Below the pieces are notes generated by a model, which was not told where the DNA came from, made no database searches, and saw only the letters and a list, made by a program, of their open reading frames with translations. A stretch of 64,000 nt of DNA, from NCBI RefSeq assembly GCF_964204645.1, contig NC_134035.1:3362001-3426000 (forward strand), read 5' to 3'. This document shows, piece after piece, positions 23,984 through 35,210 of this stretch; position 1 is the first letter of the stretch, and every line of letters begins with the position of its first letter. The DNA comes from Tubulanus polymorphus. Lineage: Eukaryota > Nemertea > Palaeonemertea > Tubulaniformes > Tubulanidae. The translations under genes and the position numbers were made by a program.

Positions 23984-24214
23984 CATTGATGGATGGATTG
24001 TCCTCCTGACCTGTCGTCGTCGGTCAGGCCTACAGACAGTCAGTCTCCTCTATCCGGTGTCTGTAGGCCTATCAGTACAGCTGTATTAAATAATAGTGTT
24101 ATAGTCAAGTTAGAGATTAGGGATACCTTATTCTGAACACCAGTCGTTACGGGTCGTCGTTTGGGGAATGACGGCTGTACCTGACTACAGGGTTACGCAA
24201 TTTTGTTTTACCAA

Positions 24215-25765
24215 AAAAAACTGGCGCGCCACGGATAGAACACAGTAGTTTTGCACGCCGTGAATGACGGATTTAATGAGTGGCCAAGAAAAAAATCTAG
24301 CTGCTTCATTTCAAAGGCTTCTCAAAATTTCAGCCTGAAAAATTCCTGAGATTGTTTTCAAATGAAACGGATGCCGAATTTGCCGCCCCTCAAAATGATC
24401 TATGAGCCAAAAAGATTTATCTGAGTTTATCTAAACGCGGATTGTATTATGTTCAAACGTGGATGGCAAATGAGATTATGCCATACTAGTGTTAAGTGTA
24501 ACGGGCTGGCACACACTTCACCGAATTTCAAAAAGTATGGAATTCTAAAATTAACTTCCAATTGCTAAACTTCGTTTTTTTTCCACAACTTAATGATCCC
24601 CTTCCCCCAGATTTCAGCTATTTCTCCACAAATTCCGAAACGATTATCTAAGACATTCTGCACGTCGGCCAAATAAAAGATCTGCCAGTTAAATTTGAAA
24701 TTTGCTATAATTTCTAAATCAAGATGCACACCAATAAAAGTCCAAAAAGGGGCGAAACTTTGGAACGAATTGCCGAATAAAATTAAGTCTTTAAAGACAG
24801 CTAAGTCATTATCAAATGGTATTAAAACTCACATTCTTTCTAATTATTAGATCTGCGATCACGCCTTTTTTCCTTCTGTTCATTCCTTTCCCCTTTTCTT
24901 GCTTTTTGTGTGATTGCACGGTGTGTGTTTGTGTGCATGCGCGTGTTGGTACTGGGAGCATCCTCCCACGGCAGGGATTCGAACCTGATGACATCGCTAC
25001 ACTCAGCCACGACACGAGTACCGTGGCAATCTCGATGCCATCAGGTTCGAATCCCTGCCGGGGAGGATGTGCTGTGCTGGGAGAAACTAGATAATAGGAT
25101 GGTTATATCAAAGCTGTGGGTACTGTGATCTGTGTGCATTTGTGGCCAGCACACAGATCCACTACGATCATAGTTAGTGAAGTAATACTACATCCAGGGA
25201 GAGGCAACATGTGAAATTCAGTTTATTTCCACACCACATTTTCCAATGCATTTCTTTGAAAGAATCGAATGATTTAGATTTTCATATTTTATTTTCGATC
25301 ACTCATCATCGTACGAGATAATAATTATGCATTTCAAGCACGAGCGTCTAGAGGGATAAGGACCCGTATAAGCTTTAGCTTCTCCTTACTCCTCGCACTT
25401 TATATTGTTAAATCTTTTAGGCTAAACAAATATGATACCTTGTTTCTCCGCAGCGGCCGGGTCATTTTTGTTAAATATGATAAAATTTATAAACAGTTCA
25501 TTTCTATAGCGGCCGGGTCTGTTATGGTGAAATTGATCACGATTTAAAAAAAAGTAATGTATAGGGTAGATAGGCGGCCGGCCGGGTCAACATTTAAGCT
25601 CAGCAGAGCGGAGAAACAAGGTATCAATTTTTTTAGCCTTATGTATAATATTTATATGTATGTATGTTTGTATGTGTATGTATGGTATGTGCGAATTATA
25701 ATTCCATTCTGTGATCCTGTAATTATGTAACGATTTATTTTGCAAAATAAAATATATTCATTCAA
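24215..25765 (+). mobile_element. LINE 3' fragment, unit 3, with MITE inserted
   Basis: Reverse-transcriptase C-terminal stretch GAKLWNELPNKIK ending at TAG 24848-24850, then 3' UTR with GGTTCGAATCCC and tail AAAATATATTCATTC. Broken by the MITE at 25420-25638. Confidence 0.7.
25420..25638. mobile_element. PIF/Harbinger-like MITE, copy 3
   Basis: Same site, same length (219 bp) and TTA target duplication as the copy at 18379-18597; it was duplicated with the unit rather than inserted independently. Confidence 0.85.
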
Positions 25766-25992
25766 GTACCTCATCTGGTAGGATGGACAGTTTGAGGATC
25801 ATAGTGGTTCCAATTCGCCCTCGTCAACCTCGTTCAATTCACTTACGAATCTGCGTTTAGGATTCCGCTATAAAGGCTGGGAATTTTGATAGTATTACTG
25901 ACAAATACTGGTGTCGAATAGCGAGTTGTTTAGTGGTCAGTCGTATATTTCAATCCGGGTTTGATACGAGTCAAGCAATCATAGCCACGCCT

Positions 25993-27081
25993 TCATTCCG
26001 CCTTTCGTCGGCAAAAGCGACATTTCAGAATCAGCTCTTTAGCGGTAGCTCTAAAATGATCGTTGGCCACGTAGTAGATAAAGAAATTTACCGACGAGTT
26101 CAAAGTTGGTAAAAGGTTGTCGAACATCATTTGAGTGATGTATACCGCGTCGCCGTAGGGCTGAATTTTTGGAAGGTTTATAAAACGGGCTAGGAATTCA
26201 TAGATAGATCGATAAGATGGCGGTATTTCGCAGACGACAAATAGAACGACTATAGCTATAGCAATTTTGATAGCTTTCACGTCGAGACGCGATATATTTC
26301 TTTCGCCAGTCATTTCTTTTCTTTTCGCCTTCAGTTTACGAAGAATCCATATCAGGTAGCAATTGAAAATCATTAGTAAAATTGCCGGCAATAATTCCTT
26401 AATTAATGTAGCGATGGATCGGTTAATCCATATGAAAGCACGGAAGAAGCCCGATCGTTTCCCTTTAGCTATACCGATGCCCGTTATGTGAACATTGTTA
26501 CAAGCGTCAAAGAACGAAATGTTTATGCTTGTGCCGATAACGAAAGGCGAGTATAATAAACCAAAGCCAGCAAGCATGCAACAAACAATGATTTGTATTC
26601 TGTATTTTGTAATGTGAGATCTTGCGAAAAATGGAAAAGTTAAAGATACGCATCGTTCTAAAACTAACAGCACGGTTATCCAGTTGCGCTTCACCTGCGC
26701 CGAATATCGCGGAATCCAAGCCGTTTTATAGATCCACGGTCGCACGCCCCAGCTCAGGTACGGAATCCAAAACATGTGAGTTCCTTGCGTGAACCAGGAC
26801 ACGACGAAACGCAACGGTTCCTGAATCGTGTTGAAAATAAGGAAGAGTATATCGGCCAGCGCGAGACAGCGTAACAGGTACAACGAGATGTGATCAGACG
26901 ACTGGCGACGTATGATGAAAATACTGAACGTATTCAAAATGATACCGACGATGCTGATCGGTAGAGCGCCCGCTAGTTTTACGCTGACGAGAAGCACGTT
27001 TTTAAAAACGTACGGTCGATTACAGTCTGGCGTAGTTTCAGCTACTGTGGTCGTCGCACTATAATTCATGCCGATAGACAC
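25993..27081 (-). CDS. Class A GPCR, tandem copy 3, intronless
   Basis: 362 residues; differs from copy 1 only at T39A, T131K, P204I and T251K, although copy 2 lies between them. Motifs as in copy 1 (LERCVSL, CEIPP, NSSVNFFIYY). It stands 446 bp from the MRPS21 start in head-to-head orientation, so a shared promoter region is possible. Confidence 0.88.
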   Translation of the reverse strand: MSIGMNYSATTTVAETTPDCNRPYVFKNVLLVSVKLAGALPISIVGIILNTFSIFIIRRQSSDHISLYLLRCLALADILFLIFNTIQEPLRFVVSWFTQGTHMFWIPYLSWGVRPWIYKTAWIPRYSAQVKRNWITVLLVLERCVSLTFPFFARSHITKYRIQIIVCCMLAGFGLLYSPFVIGTSINISFFDACNNVHITGIGIAKGKRSGFFRAFIWINRSIATLIKELLPAILLMIFNCYLIWILRKLKAKRKEMTGERNISRLDVKAIKIAIAIVVLFVVCEIPPSYRSIYEFLARFINLPKIQPYGDAVYITQMMFDNLLPTLNSSVNFFIYYVANDHFRATAKELILKCRFCRRKAE

Positions 27082-27527
27082 TGCATGTCACATACCACGA
27101 TACCCGTGATTACTCGTAGTAAGTACGAACGCTTCGTTGCTTCATAGAACTATTCCGAGTTCTATGGTTGCTTGCATTGCGTTCTCTTTTCAACGAGACT
27201 GAATAGTAGAATTGTTTCAGTCTCTCTGAAAACCCTGGTGTGTATTCCAGCATGCAGGAATATGCGGCTTGATAATATTAGTGTCGAGGTCGATGATCTG
27301 GTACTAAACAAAGCACAGCAGAAAAAGAAAAGCTCGAGGACTAAACCTATTCCGAATATGATCGGAGCCACCCGCTATCTATTCATCATTAATACCTGAA
27401 TGTGGATATTATCGGAGCCATCCGTCATGAAATGAATAATCTACGACTTCCGGGTTCTAAAAAATCGCTAGCGGAATCTATGAAGTTTTAAAATAATTTG
27501 CAAAAATCTGACAACCCGATTTGAATC

Positions 27528-28266
27528 ATGGTTAGAAGTCATTTAGGATTCTTTGCTCGAACCGTTCTGGTGAAGAATAACGATATTGAAGTGGCGTATC
27601 GAGCTTTGGACAGGTAATACATGGATGGATTGACTGTTTTACTCCCGCCGTGTCGTCGTCGGTCAGGCCTACAGACAGTCAGTCTCCTCTGTCCGGTGTC
27701 GGTAGGCCTATCAGTACAGCTGCATTAGATGACTAGAGATTAGGGATACCTTAGTCTGAATACCAGTCGTTACGGGTCGTCGTTTGGGGAATGACGGCTG
27801 TACCAGACTACAGGGATACAACTTCAGTTGCATTGATGGTGCTGACACCTACTATCTCTACCATTTTGTAGTGATGACGGTATTTTGTATTAAGCGAGAC
27901 AATTGTTCGCGTCATCTCATTTATGTCTTTTTATAGATAGTACTTAGGATACTGGGGTTAAAAACTTTTTGCATCAGGCTCCTGTGGGGTTGAGTAGTAT
28001 TATAGATTTTGGTAAGACGTTCGTATGTCTAGTAAAAGTCCTAACCGATATGATGTTAAAGAGACGTTTGTTTTTTTCGTCGTTTCAGAGTGTTGCGCAA
28101 TGACGGTATTATCGAGGCGGCGCGCCGGAATATGTACTACGAGAAGCCGTGTCAGATGAGGCGACGCGTGATGTACGAACGTCAAAAACGGATTTACAAC
28201 CAACACATGGACGATAAAATACAATTCCTGATGCGTAAAAATCGCACTAATCCGTGGCTGCGGTGA
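27528..28266 (+). CDS. MRPS21: Mitochondrial small-subunit ribosomal protein bS21m
   Basis: Exons 27528-27613 and 28089-28266 give 87 residues, the length I recall for the human protein. The first exon encodes MVRSHLGFFARTVLVKNND, the second the conserved YYEKPC, ERQKRIYN and FLMRKNR..PWLR stretch. The donor is CAG/GTAATAC, the acceptor TTTCAG/AG. The protein is a structural component of the mitochondrial ribosome small subunit. The intron holds the right border of the tandem duplication. A piggyBac-like MITE lies 22 bp after the stop, inside the likely 3' UTR. Confidence 0.93.
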
Positions 28267-28288
28267 CCGCGCTTTCTTTAACTATTAA

Positions 28289-28551
28289 CCCTTTCAATGC
28301 TGGCTAATTAATACCCTATAGTGCTGAAGATAATTTGAAAATTCTGAAAAAAGTGTGATGAATAACGGGAATAGCACTATAGTGCGTCTACACCCTGGTG
28401 CGGTGTATCGTTAGTTACTAATATTTCACTATGTTTGACAGGTGCTGCCATCTTTCAACAGAGATAATTAGTAATTACTAATTAAATCAATATACCGCAG
28501 TGCGCTGTACTAGCAAAATCCATCACTGATTCGTACACCGCACTGAAAGGG
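28289..28551. mobile_element. piggyBac-like MITE, copy 2 (in MRPS21 3' UTR)
   Basis: TTAA at 28285-28288 and 28552-28555; termini CCCTTTCAATGC and GCACTGAAAGGG. Inverted orientation relative to the other two copies as judged by the ACCGC..GTGTA blocks. Confidence 0.85.
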
Positions 28552-28700
28552 TTAAACGTAGATCGAGTGTAGATTATTGTGTTTTGCGAATTGTGTATAT
28601 TTTGTAGTCATTTCATTAAATTTTCGAACGTTTTGAATTTCGTCTCTATTTGTTGTTTTTCTCGTACTTGTTTTCCTATCTTCTACAATAGACTCCTGCA

Positions 28701-28793
28701 GGACCCAGTTCCACAGCTCTGAGTTGAAGTTAGTTCATTTTCAATGTTTTAACCCAGAGTCAAATCTTAACTCCGAACTGTGGAACTGGACCC
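28701..28793. repeat. Foldback repeat, CAGTTCCACAG family
   Basis: Arms GGACCCAGTTCCACAGCTCT and ACTGTGGAACTGGACC, centre TTCATTTTCAATG. Confidence 0.7.
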
Positions 28794-29402
28794 TGCTGCT
28801 TACTCGGTACTCGCTTACTAATTGGCCCGATACGGATTGTCGAACGCAAGAACAAAGAAATTTAGAAATGAACACATTTTAGAATTCTCTTCTAATCAAA
28901 AATACATATATATACATGTATATAATTCGTATAAATAGATTTTAATTATCTTTAAAAAAAAACGTATTAAAAATCAATTCTAAAATTGACAGTTATTCTC
29001 TGAAGAGAGAAGTAGGACGGTTTAACTGATTGACCGCAGTTGCATTAGACACTCTTCGTACACGTAACCTTCAGAACTGAAATTCTAATCAGATCGGTAC
29101 TTTCATAACGGGGAACCTTCCACAGCCGAGGATTCCTCCACTTGTGGCAAGTGAGAATCTTCATAGATCTCAAATCAAATCTAATCTCTTAGGATCTTCT
29201 CACTTCGATAAAAAATCTAATCAACTTTTTAAATATCAAACCAATTATCAATGAAAATATCTTTTTCGGCAACACGTATGATAATATTTTGAGGCGGGGA
29301 ATGGAAATCCAATTCAAAATTGAAAATGAACGAAGTAAGACCCACTGTTCGTCACGCCACCTGGTAACCGATTTCCGAGTTTCCAGATGAAACTAAATAG
29401 TT

Positions 29403-32400
29403 TCAATCTAAACTTTCGAATTCGTCGTCGATAATTAGCTCTTTCTTTAAATCGACGGCGGCGTCTACGTCGGTTTTAACGACTGTATCGCCGTTAATTA
29501 GTTCGCTTAACGCCGCTGCGTTTCCTAACGAACTGACGACATCGTCATTGCGGCGGCCATCTTTAACTTCTTCGATCAACTGCTTCGATACTTTGATTCC
29601 TTCTTTTTTCGAACCCGCGTTCGCGACTTTCTGCTTCGCGCTCGACGTGTCCTCCCGGATTTCGGGTTTCGGACTCGAAACGTCCTCGACGAGGATCTTC
29701 GACGATTTGTCGCTGGCGTCCTCGTCGTCTTCCTCGCTCGAGTCATCATCGTCGTCTAACACTTCGATTACCGGTCTGTACGATTCCTGCGACGAAAACA
29801 ATAAACACCGTTTAGTCTATTTTTTGTCTCGGATCGTTTCTTTTTCAGCGGGGAAGAATGAACTTTTATAATTTAATGATCAACTAATTATGAGTACTTG
29901 TCGCGCTGTATGGTGGGATAACAGCTATCCCCGTCCCCCATTCGAATTTGAAATTGACATTTTGATATTCCATTGCGCAACGGAGCAAGATCTGGGTTTG
30001 AGTTAAAGCAATAATTTGAGCTCTTAATGTAGCGATTACGTTTCACGAATTCAGTTAAATCCCACTTCAACAGAATCCGGTTCCATTTATATACGGGAGA
30101 TGAGAGTTGACTTGAGTCGGGGATTACAAGGCTTTTTAGATTAATTTTACTAACCAAGATTCTCCAAGGACTTGAGTGGTTTACCGAGTAAAGCGCAGTC
30201 TACTGTATATTTCATAAATACATTTACTCTCAACTGTGCACCACCACTACTGAGTTAAAACTATGTTTATAGGAGAAATGACAGTTGACTTGAGTCGGGA
30301 ATTACAAGGTTTTTTTTAGATTAATTTTACTAAGATTCTCCAAGGACTTGAGTGGTTTACCGAGTAAGCGCAGTCTACTGTATATTTCATAAATACATTC
30401 ATTCTCAACTGTGAACTACCAGCACCGAGTTAAAACTATGCGTCTACCTTTTGTTTGGTCGGAGTGATGATCATTTCGGCTTTATATTCACTTTCCACAT
30501 CGACATCTTCTAAATCCGGCAGATCCTGAAATACACCGTCATTTACTGATCAAATATCTTAGATTGACCATTTCAGTTTGTGAAGCACGTACAGGCAAGA
30601 TTTCAATATCATGTAAGTATAACGGCCAATTCCTTGTACTTGATTTATTCATATTCGACGTATCTACTTACGTCTAACATATTTTTGCTACGTGATTTCG
30701 CCGCAACATTTTCAATACGTAAACTCTCCACGCTGTTCTTATCTGCAAATAAATCGAAAATTATGAATTCGTATTTTTCCCAAATGGAAGCCATATCCAG
30801 TTGTACGGTTAACTGCAACGTGCCGGCAGTGTTGTGACTGTAAACATTCCACTGAGTTGAAAGTCAGCGAAATAGGTGATTATCCAAATATGTTTTAGTA
30901 AAATTCACTGATTTGAGAGCGGTGGAGACTGGTGCGCAGTAAGGCAAAAGTCTTCAGTAATATATATTCTTTAGGGCCTACCCAGAGTTTGATTTAGATA
31001 ACAGTAGTTCGTTTTTAATGTTTTACCGCATAAACTTAAGACTCGAAGTTTAACCTAGCACATTGGAACTGTGTAACGAATACATACCCACTGATCCACA
31101 TGTTTTTCCGGAAAAAATCCCAGCATCATCTTCTTTTGACTTTGGTTTGATAAACGGAATGTCTACGTCCGGAATGCTTTCTTTTATTTCTTCAATAACT
31201 AACTTAGTACTAGATTCGTCGCTCTCCTAAAATATTTTAATTTTCTAAGATTAGTGATGTAATGTCAGCAGTGCAAGGTAAAGAATCAATTCATTTTCAG
31301 ATAGAAATGTCTCAAGTCCGAGGCTGGGGCCGGTTGCTCAAAGGTTGTTTAATTTTAACCAGTCGTTAAGACTAACGACTGGTTAAAATTAAACAACCTT
31401 TGAGCAACCGGCCCCTGGTGTTGTTTTGACAATCAATTTTATGTCAATGGCAAAAGTCTGTTGACCGTCAGAGAGGGTGCAGAATACAGAGAGAGCAAAT
31501 TGTCTGAGAGCAAATAGAGTGCAGGGTACAGACAGCAGATTGTCTGAGAGGGTACAGACAGCAGATTGTCTGAGAGGGTGCATGGTACAGACAGCAGATT
31601 GTCTGAGAGGGTGCAGGGTGGACAGCAGATTGTCTGAAAGGGTGCATGGTACAGACAGCAGATTGTCTGAGAGGGTGCATGGTACAGACAGCAGATTGTC
31701 TGAGAGGGTGCAGGGTGGACAGCAGATTATCTGAAGGGGTGCAGGGTACAGACAGCAGATTGTCTGAGAGGGTGCATGGTACAGACAGCAGATTGTCTGA
31801 GAGGGTGCATGGTACAGACAGCAGATTGTCTGAGAGGGTGCATGGTACAGACAGCAGATTGTCTGAGAGGGTGCATGGTACAGACAGCAGATTGTCTAAG
31901 AGGGTGCATGGTACAGACAGCAGATTGTCTGAGAGGGTGCAGGGTGGACAGCAGATTGTCTGAGAGGGTGCAGGGTGGACAGCAGATTGTCTGAGAGGGT
32001 GCAGGGTGGACAGCAGATTGTCTGAGAGGGTGCTCTGGACACTAACCTGTTCAAGTTGTGCTTGATCTGCTGCCTCTTTCGTTCCGTACAACCAATCGAC
32101 GGTCTCCGGATCAACTTTAATATCGTCCGGATTTCGACCTTCTTTTATCGCCTCCTCTCTCAGTTTTTGTTCTTGTCGACGCGCTTCGGCATTTTTTCTG
32201 ACCTTCGACAACGCTGTAAACGAGGAAGACACTATAGTCAATGATGAATTCTTCACCGCCACAAATTAAAGGTCTCGAGGCATTACTGTACTGTACATTT
32301 CCCTATAAATCTATAACACTCTCACATACCGTCGACGCTGTCTTGAATGCGTTTGCGTTCTCTATTAACCCACAATTCACGTTCGGCTTTCTCCGCTTCG

Positions 32401-35210
32401 CGTCCGCCGGTCGACCAGGCTTCCGCGCACGCGCGATCTTTCGGAAACACCGGACGATCGTCGAGATACGTCAAATTTTTCTGTCAAGAAAATCGAAACA
32501 AGTCAATAATTAGGAGAAGTTCAATACAGTGCTTTATGACTGACAGACTGATCTCAGTATTCAGTAATTTATGAACAAAACCACAGTTGATGATGAAAAC
32601 ATTTGTTGTCCAAGTTTCGAAATTTTTTGATTTTGCTCAAATCGACAGTGTATTATTATGTTCACGATTTTCTAATCTAAATTTTGACTAAACTTCATCG
32701 TCAGAGAAATGAAAATCAAAAAGTTCCTAAGAATATGGACGAGTTTCTAAGCAAATGAATGAAGGATATGTATAAAAAAAATCTAGTTCAGTCCAAACTT
32801 CAGTCGAAACTGTCAAATTGTTAAATCATCAAATGCGAGGTGTTGCTCAATTTGACAGTGTATTATGTTCATGATTTTCTATTCAACGTTAAACGTACTC
32901 ACCAGGCGTACGGTCAATATCTTTCTGTAGTTCGAAATGCTCTTGATTACGCTGTTACCCATCAAATTCAAAACTCTCTGGAAAAAATAATTATCGCAGA
33001 TTATGAATGAAACATGTTTCTTCAAATGAACATAACGATAGCGACAACTGGCAAATACAGCAGACTCCATTATTCAACGTCAGAGAGATGGTCCAAAGAG
33101 AATTTAGAACAGAGTCTACTGTTGATATAAATTAGAAATTACCAGATTTGTCATTTTCTCTAAAACGTCGACGATCGCCGGATCGGAGAGTTTGTTGTGC
33201 GATAGATCAATCACGCTGATACTGTGACAATCGGCGAGATGTTCGATATCTTCGACGGTCTCCAATTTATTGTGCGCGATTTGTAGATTCTCCAGTTGCG
33301 GTAAACACGCTGTAACGAGAAATAAAACTTCACCGATCTGATGACAAATACGCTAGATTCAGGGTCTTACTAGGTAGCATTGGTTTAACCAGGGCCCAGT
33401 TTTGCAAAAAAATTTAACTCAAATGTTTGATGTAATCGCTATTGGTAACTTCATATCTTCGACGAATGCAGCAATTCAAACTTAACCGATTAGGCTTATA
33501 ACTTTTTGTGAAACTGGGCCCTGATACCGAAATGAAAATCAGAGAAATTGAAAATCTTTCAGAGAAAGTGTTTCTTATATTCATTTACTTGAGGGGATTT
33601 TTACCAAGCCGACTGGTAGTGAGTAAGGAGGAGTCTACTACGGCACATTACTCTGAAAGTGATGAAAAAACTGCTAACGCTACTGATCAATGCAAGCTAC
33701 TCACATAGATTTTCGATCTTTTTTATCGCGTTGTTGCTCAGATTCAGCTGATTCAACAGCGGCAGAGGCTCGAGATTTTCGATTTTCGTCAGCAGGTTTT
33801 TCTGTATGTATAAACACCGCAAGTTCGGCTGATTGTCGAGGTTTTCGATCTTTTTGATTCCGTTGCATTCGAGCCACAGACACTTCAAACCAGTGTATTC
33901 TTCGAGATTTTCAATGTAGTAGATTCCTGTATGAATGAATGAATGAAATGAGAATAATGGATGATAGAAGTGAGTACGCCTACCTGGAGTATCTGATAGA
34001 AGTGCGTACCAGTTGGAGTATTATCTGAAGAGTAACTGGACTAGGCCGTTAGTTTTTAAGCCCTATGTCTCAAACAAATAATGCTGAATAGTGAATTTAA
34101 ACCGCAATCTAGTTAGTGACTTAATCGCAGTCCAGTTACTGACTAGACAATCCAGTTACGGACTAAATCAAAGACCAGTGACTGACTAAACTGCAGTCGG
34201 TCCCATAACTGACTTAATTGCAGTCCGAGGGATCTATGACTAAATTGCAGTCCAATTTCTGACTAAACTGCAGTCCAATTTCTGACTAAACTGCAGTCCG
34301 GTCTGACAACTAACTAGCTATTGAAAATCCAAAATTCAAAAAGGTCTTAAAACCAATTCTTCGAAAGGTCTTTAAACTGGTTAAACCCAGAACAAACATA
34401 AACAAACCTTTATAATGTAAATAGAGTACATCGTTTAATTCGGGGGTTATATACAATTTGTTGTCTTTACAGTGTTGCTTCAGAAACGCTTTCGTCAATC
34501 GCGGCCAGTTGTTTTTCTCTTTCGTCGCGTCTTTCTTCTCATCGGCGCTGGGATCGCTATTTTCGTCATTACCGTCTGAATAAAAATGATTAATTATAGC
34601 AACTCTTTGAGAATAGCTTGTTCTAGTTCTAATTCTAGTTCTAGTTCTACCTATTACTGGCCAACTTCAACATGCTGAAGATTTTTGTCAGGTACAGACT
34701 TTAGTTGTTAAATCAGTGAGTCGACCGGCACTGATATGTGTCCTGCCTGAATGCATGGTTTCACTAGGATTCGAACCCTCAACCATTCAGATGTGAGTCA
34801 AACACCTAATCCACCATGCCACAGGGCAGGACTTTAGTGTACTAGGCCTACATCAACGCAGCTTTTTACCCAATTCTGCAGTTTTGAGCGACCCTTAGTA
34901 AACTCATGAAATAATTCAACTTGTAATTAAAGGAACCAGGTTAACGTGATTCAATTAAAACATGCTTACCACCGCTGCCAGCAGGGGTCACTATTTTATC
35001 GTTGTCGTTGACATTTTCTTTGTTTAAATTTTGCTCTTTCAAAATCGACGCGGAATCATCGGTAGATTTGATCGGTTCATCATGGTCGTCGTCGGTCGGT
35101 GAAGATTTCTTCGCTAGATTCGCGGACGTATCGTTATTCTGGTCGTCAACATTACCGTTTTTAGGGGTCTTAATTTCCGGCGTATCAATGATTTCTTCGA
35201 TTAGAGGCAT
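29403..35210 (-). CDS. DNAAF1: Dynein axonemal assembly factor 1 (LRRC50 / ODA7), 11 exons
   Basis: Exons: 34970-35210, 34408-34575, 33705-33926, 33143-33309, 32903-32977, 32330-32480, 32047-32213, 31088-31226, 30672-30742, 30448-30525, 29403-29786; all phases agree, 620 residues. The acidic N-terminus is followed by [18 protein letters not shown], a run of SDS22-type leucine-rich repeats (KIENL units) and the cap region [20 protein letters not shown], all as in vertebrate DNAAF1. Then come a charged coiled-coil-like stretch ([15 protein letters not shown]) and an acidic tail ([16 protein letters not shown]). The protein acts in the cytoplasm in pre-assembly of outer and inner dynein arms, so the animal has motile cilia. 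A 33-bp minisatellite starts 15 bp past the exon 7 donor. Confidence 0.95.
31326..31415. repeat. Perfect 43-bp inverted repeat (foldback, CAGTTGCTC family)
   Basis: Arms 31326-31368 and 31373-31415 are exact complements with a 4-nt centre (AGAC). Ends GGGGCCGGTTGCTCAAAGG and complement. Lies in the DNAAF1 intron after exon 7. The lack of mismatches suggests recent origin or repair between arms. Confidence 0.9.
31475..32035. repeat. Minisatellite, unit 27-33 bp, beside a splice donor
   Basis: About 17 units of GACAGCAGATTGTCTGAGAG followed by GGTGCA(T/G)GGT and an optional ACA. Two unit types alternate: a 33-bp one with GGTACA and a 27-bp-class one with GGTGGA. It begins just downstream (minus strand) of the DNAAF1 exon 7 donor. 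Period divisible by 3 leaves long open frames in several phases; these are not taken as genes. Confidence 0.95.
33393..33525. repeat. Foldback-type repeat, GGGCCCAGTTTTGCA family
   Basis: Termini GGGCCCAGTTTTGCAAAAA and TTTTTGTGAAACTGGGCCC; 130 bp, in a DNAAF1 intron. Confidence 0.6.
34085..34310. repeat. Degenerate minisatellite, CAGTTACTGACTAAA type
   Basis: Units of 22-27 bp around TGACTAAACTGCAGTCCA; same family as 16680-16945. In a DNAAF1 intron. Confidence 0.75.
34741..34831 (-). mobile_element. tRNA-derived SINE head
   Basis: On the minus strand TGGCATGGTGGATTAGGTG resembles an A box region and GGTTCGAATCC is a canonical B box 40 bp later. The flanks (TCCTGCC..GGCAGGA) do not form a proper acceptor stem, so a SINE is likelier than a tRNA gene. 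Confidence 0.6.

Larger units (their letters stand above)
20774..24194. repeat. Tandem segmental duplication, unit 2
   Basis: Starts GATACGCAATTTTGTTTTACC. Contains LINE 3' sequence (with the reverse-transcriptase end), GPCR copy 2 and an MRPS21 exon-1 copy. It lacks the MITE present in units 1 and 3. Confidence 0.85.
24195..27819. repeat. Tandem segmental duplication, unit 3 (parental locus side)
   Basis: Begins at ACGCAATTTTGTTTTACC and runs into the first intron of intact MRPS21, where similarity with the other units ends after CAGGGATAC (27819). This marks unit 3 as the locus from which the unit ends were defined. Contains LINE fragment, MITE and GPCR copy 3. Confidence 0.8.

Noticed and set aside
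31475-32035. CRISPR-like array of regular repeats
   Set aside because: Units are contiguous with no unique spacers, in a eukaryotic intron; this is a minisatellite.
34741-34831. tRNA gene on the minus strand
   Set aside because: A and B boxes exist, but the acceptor and anticodon stems do not pair properly; a SINE is more likely.
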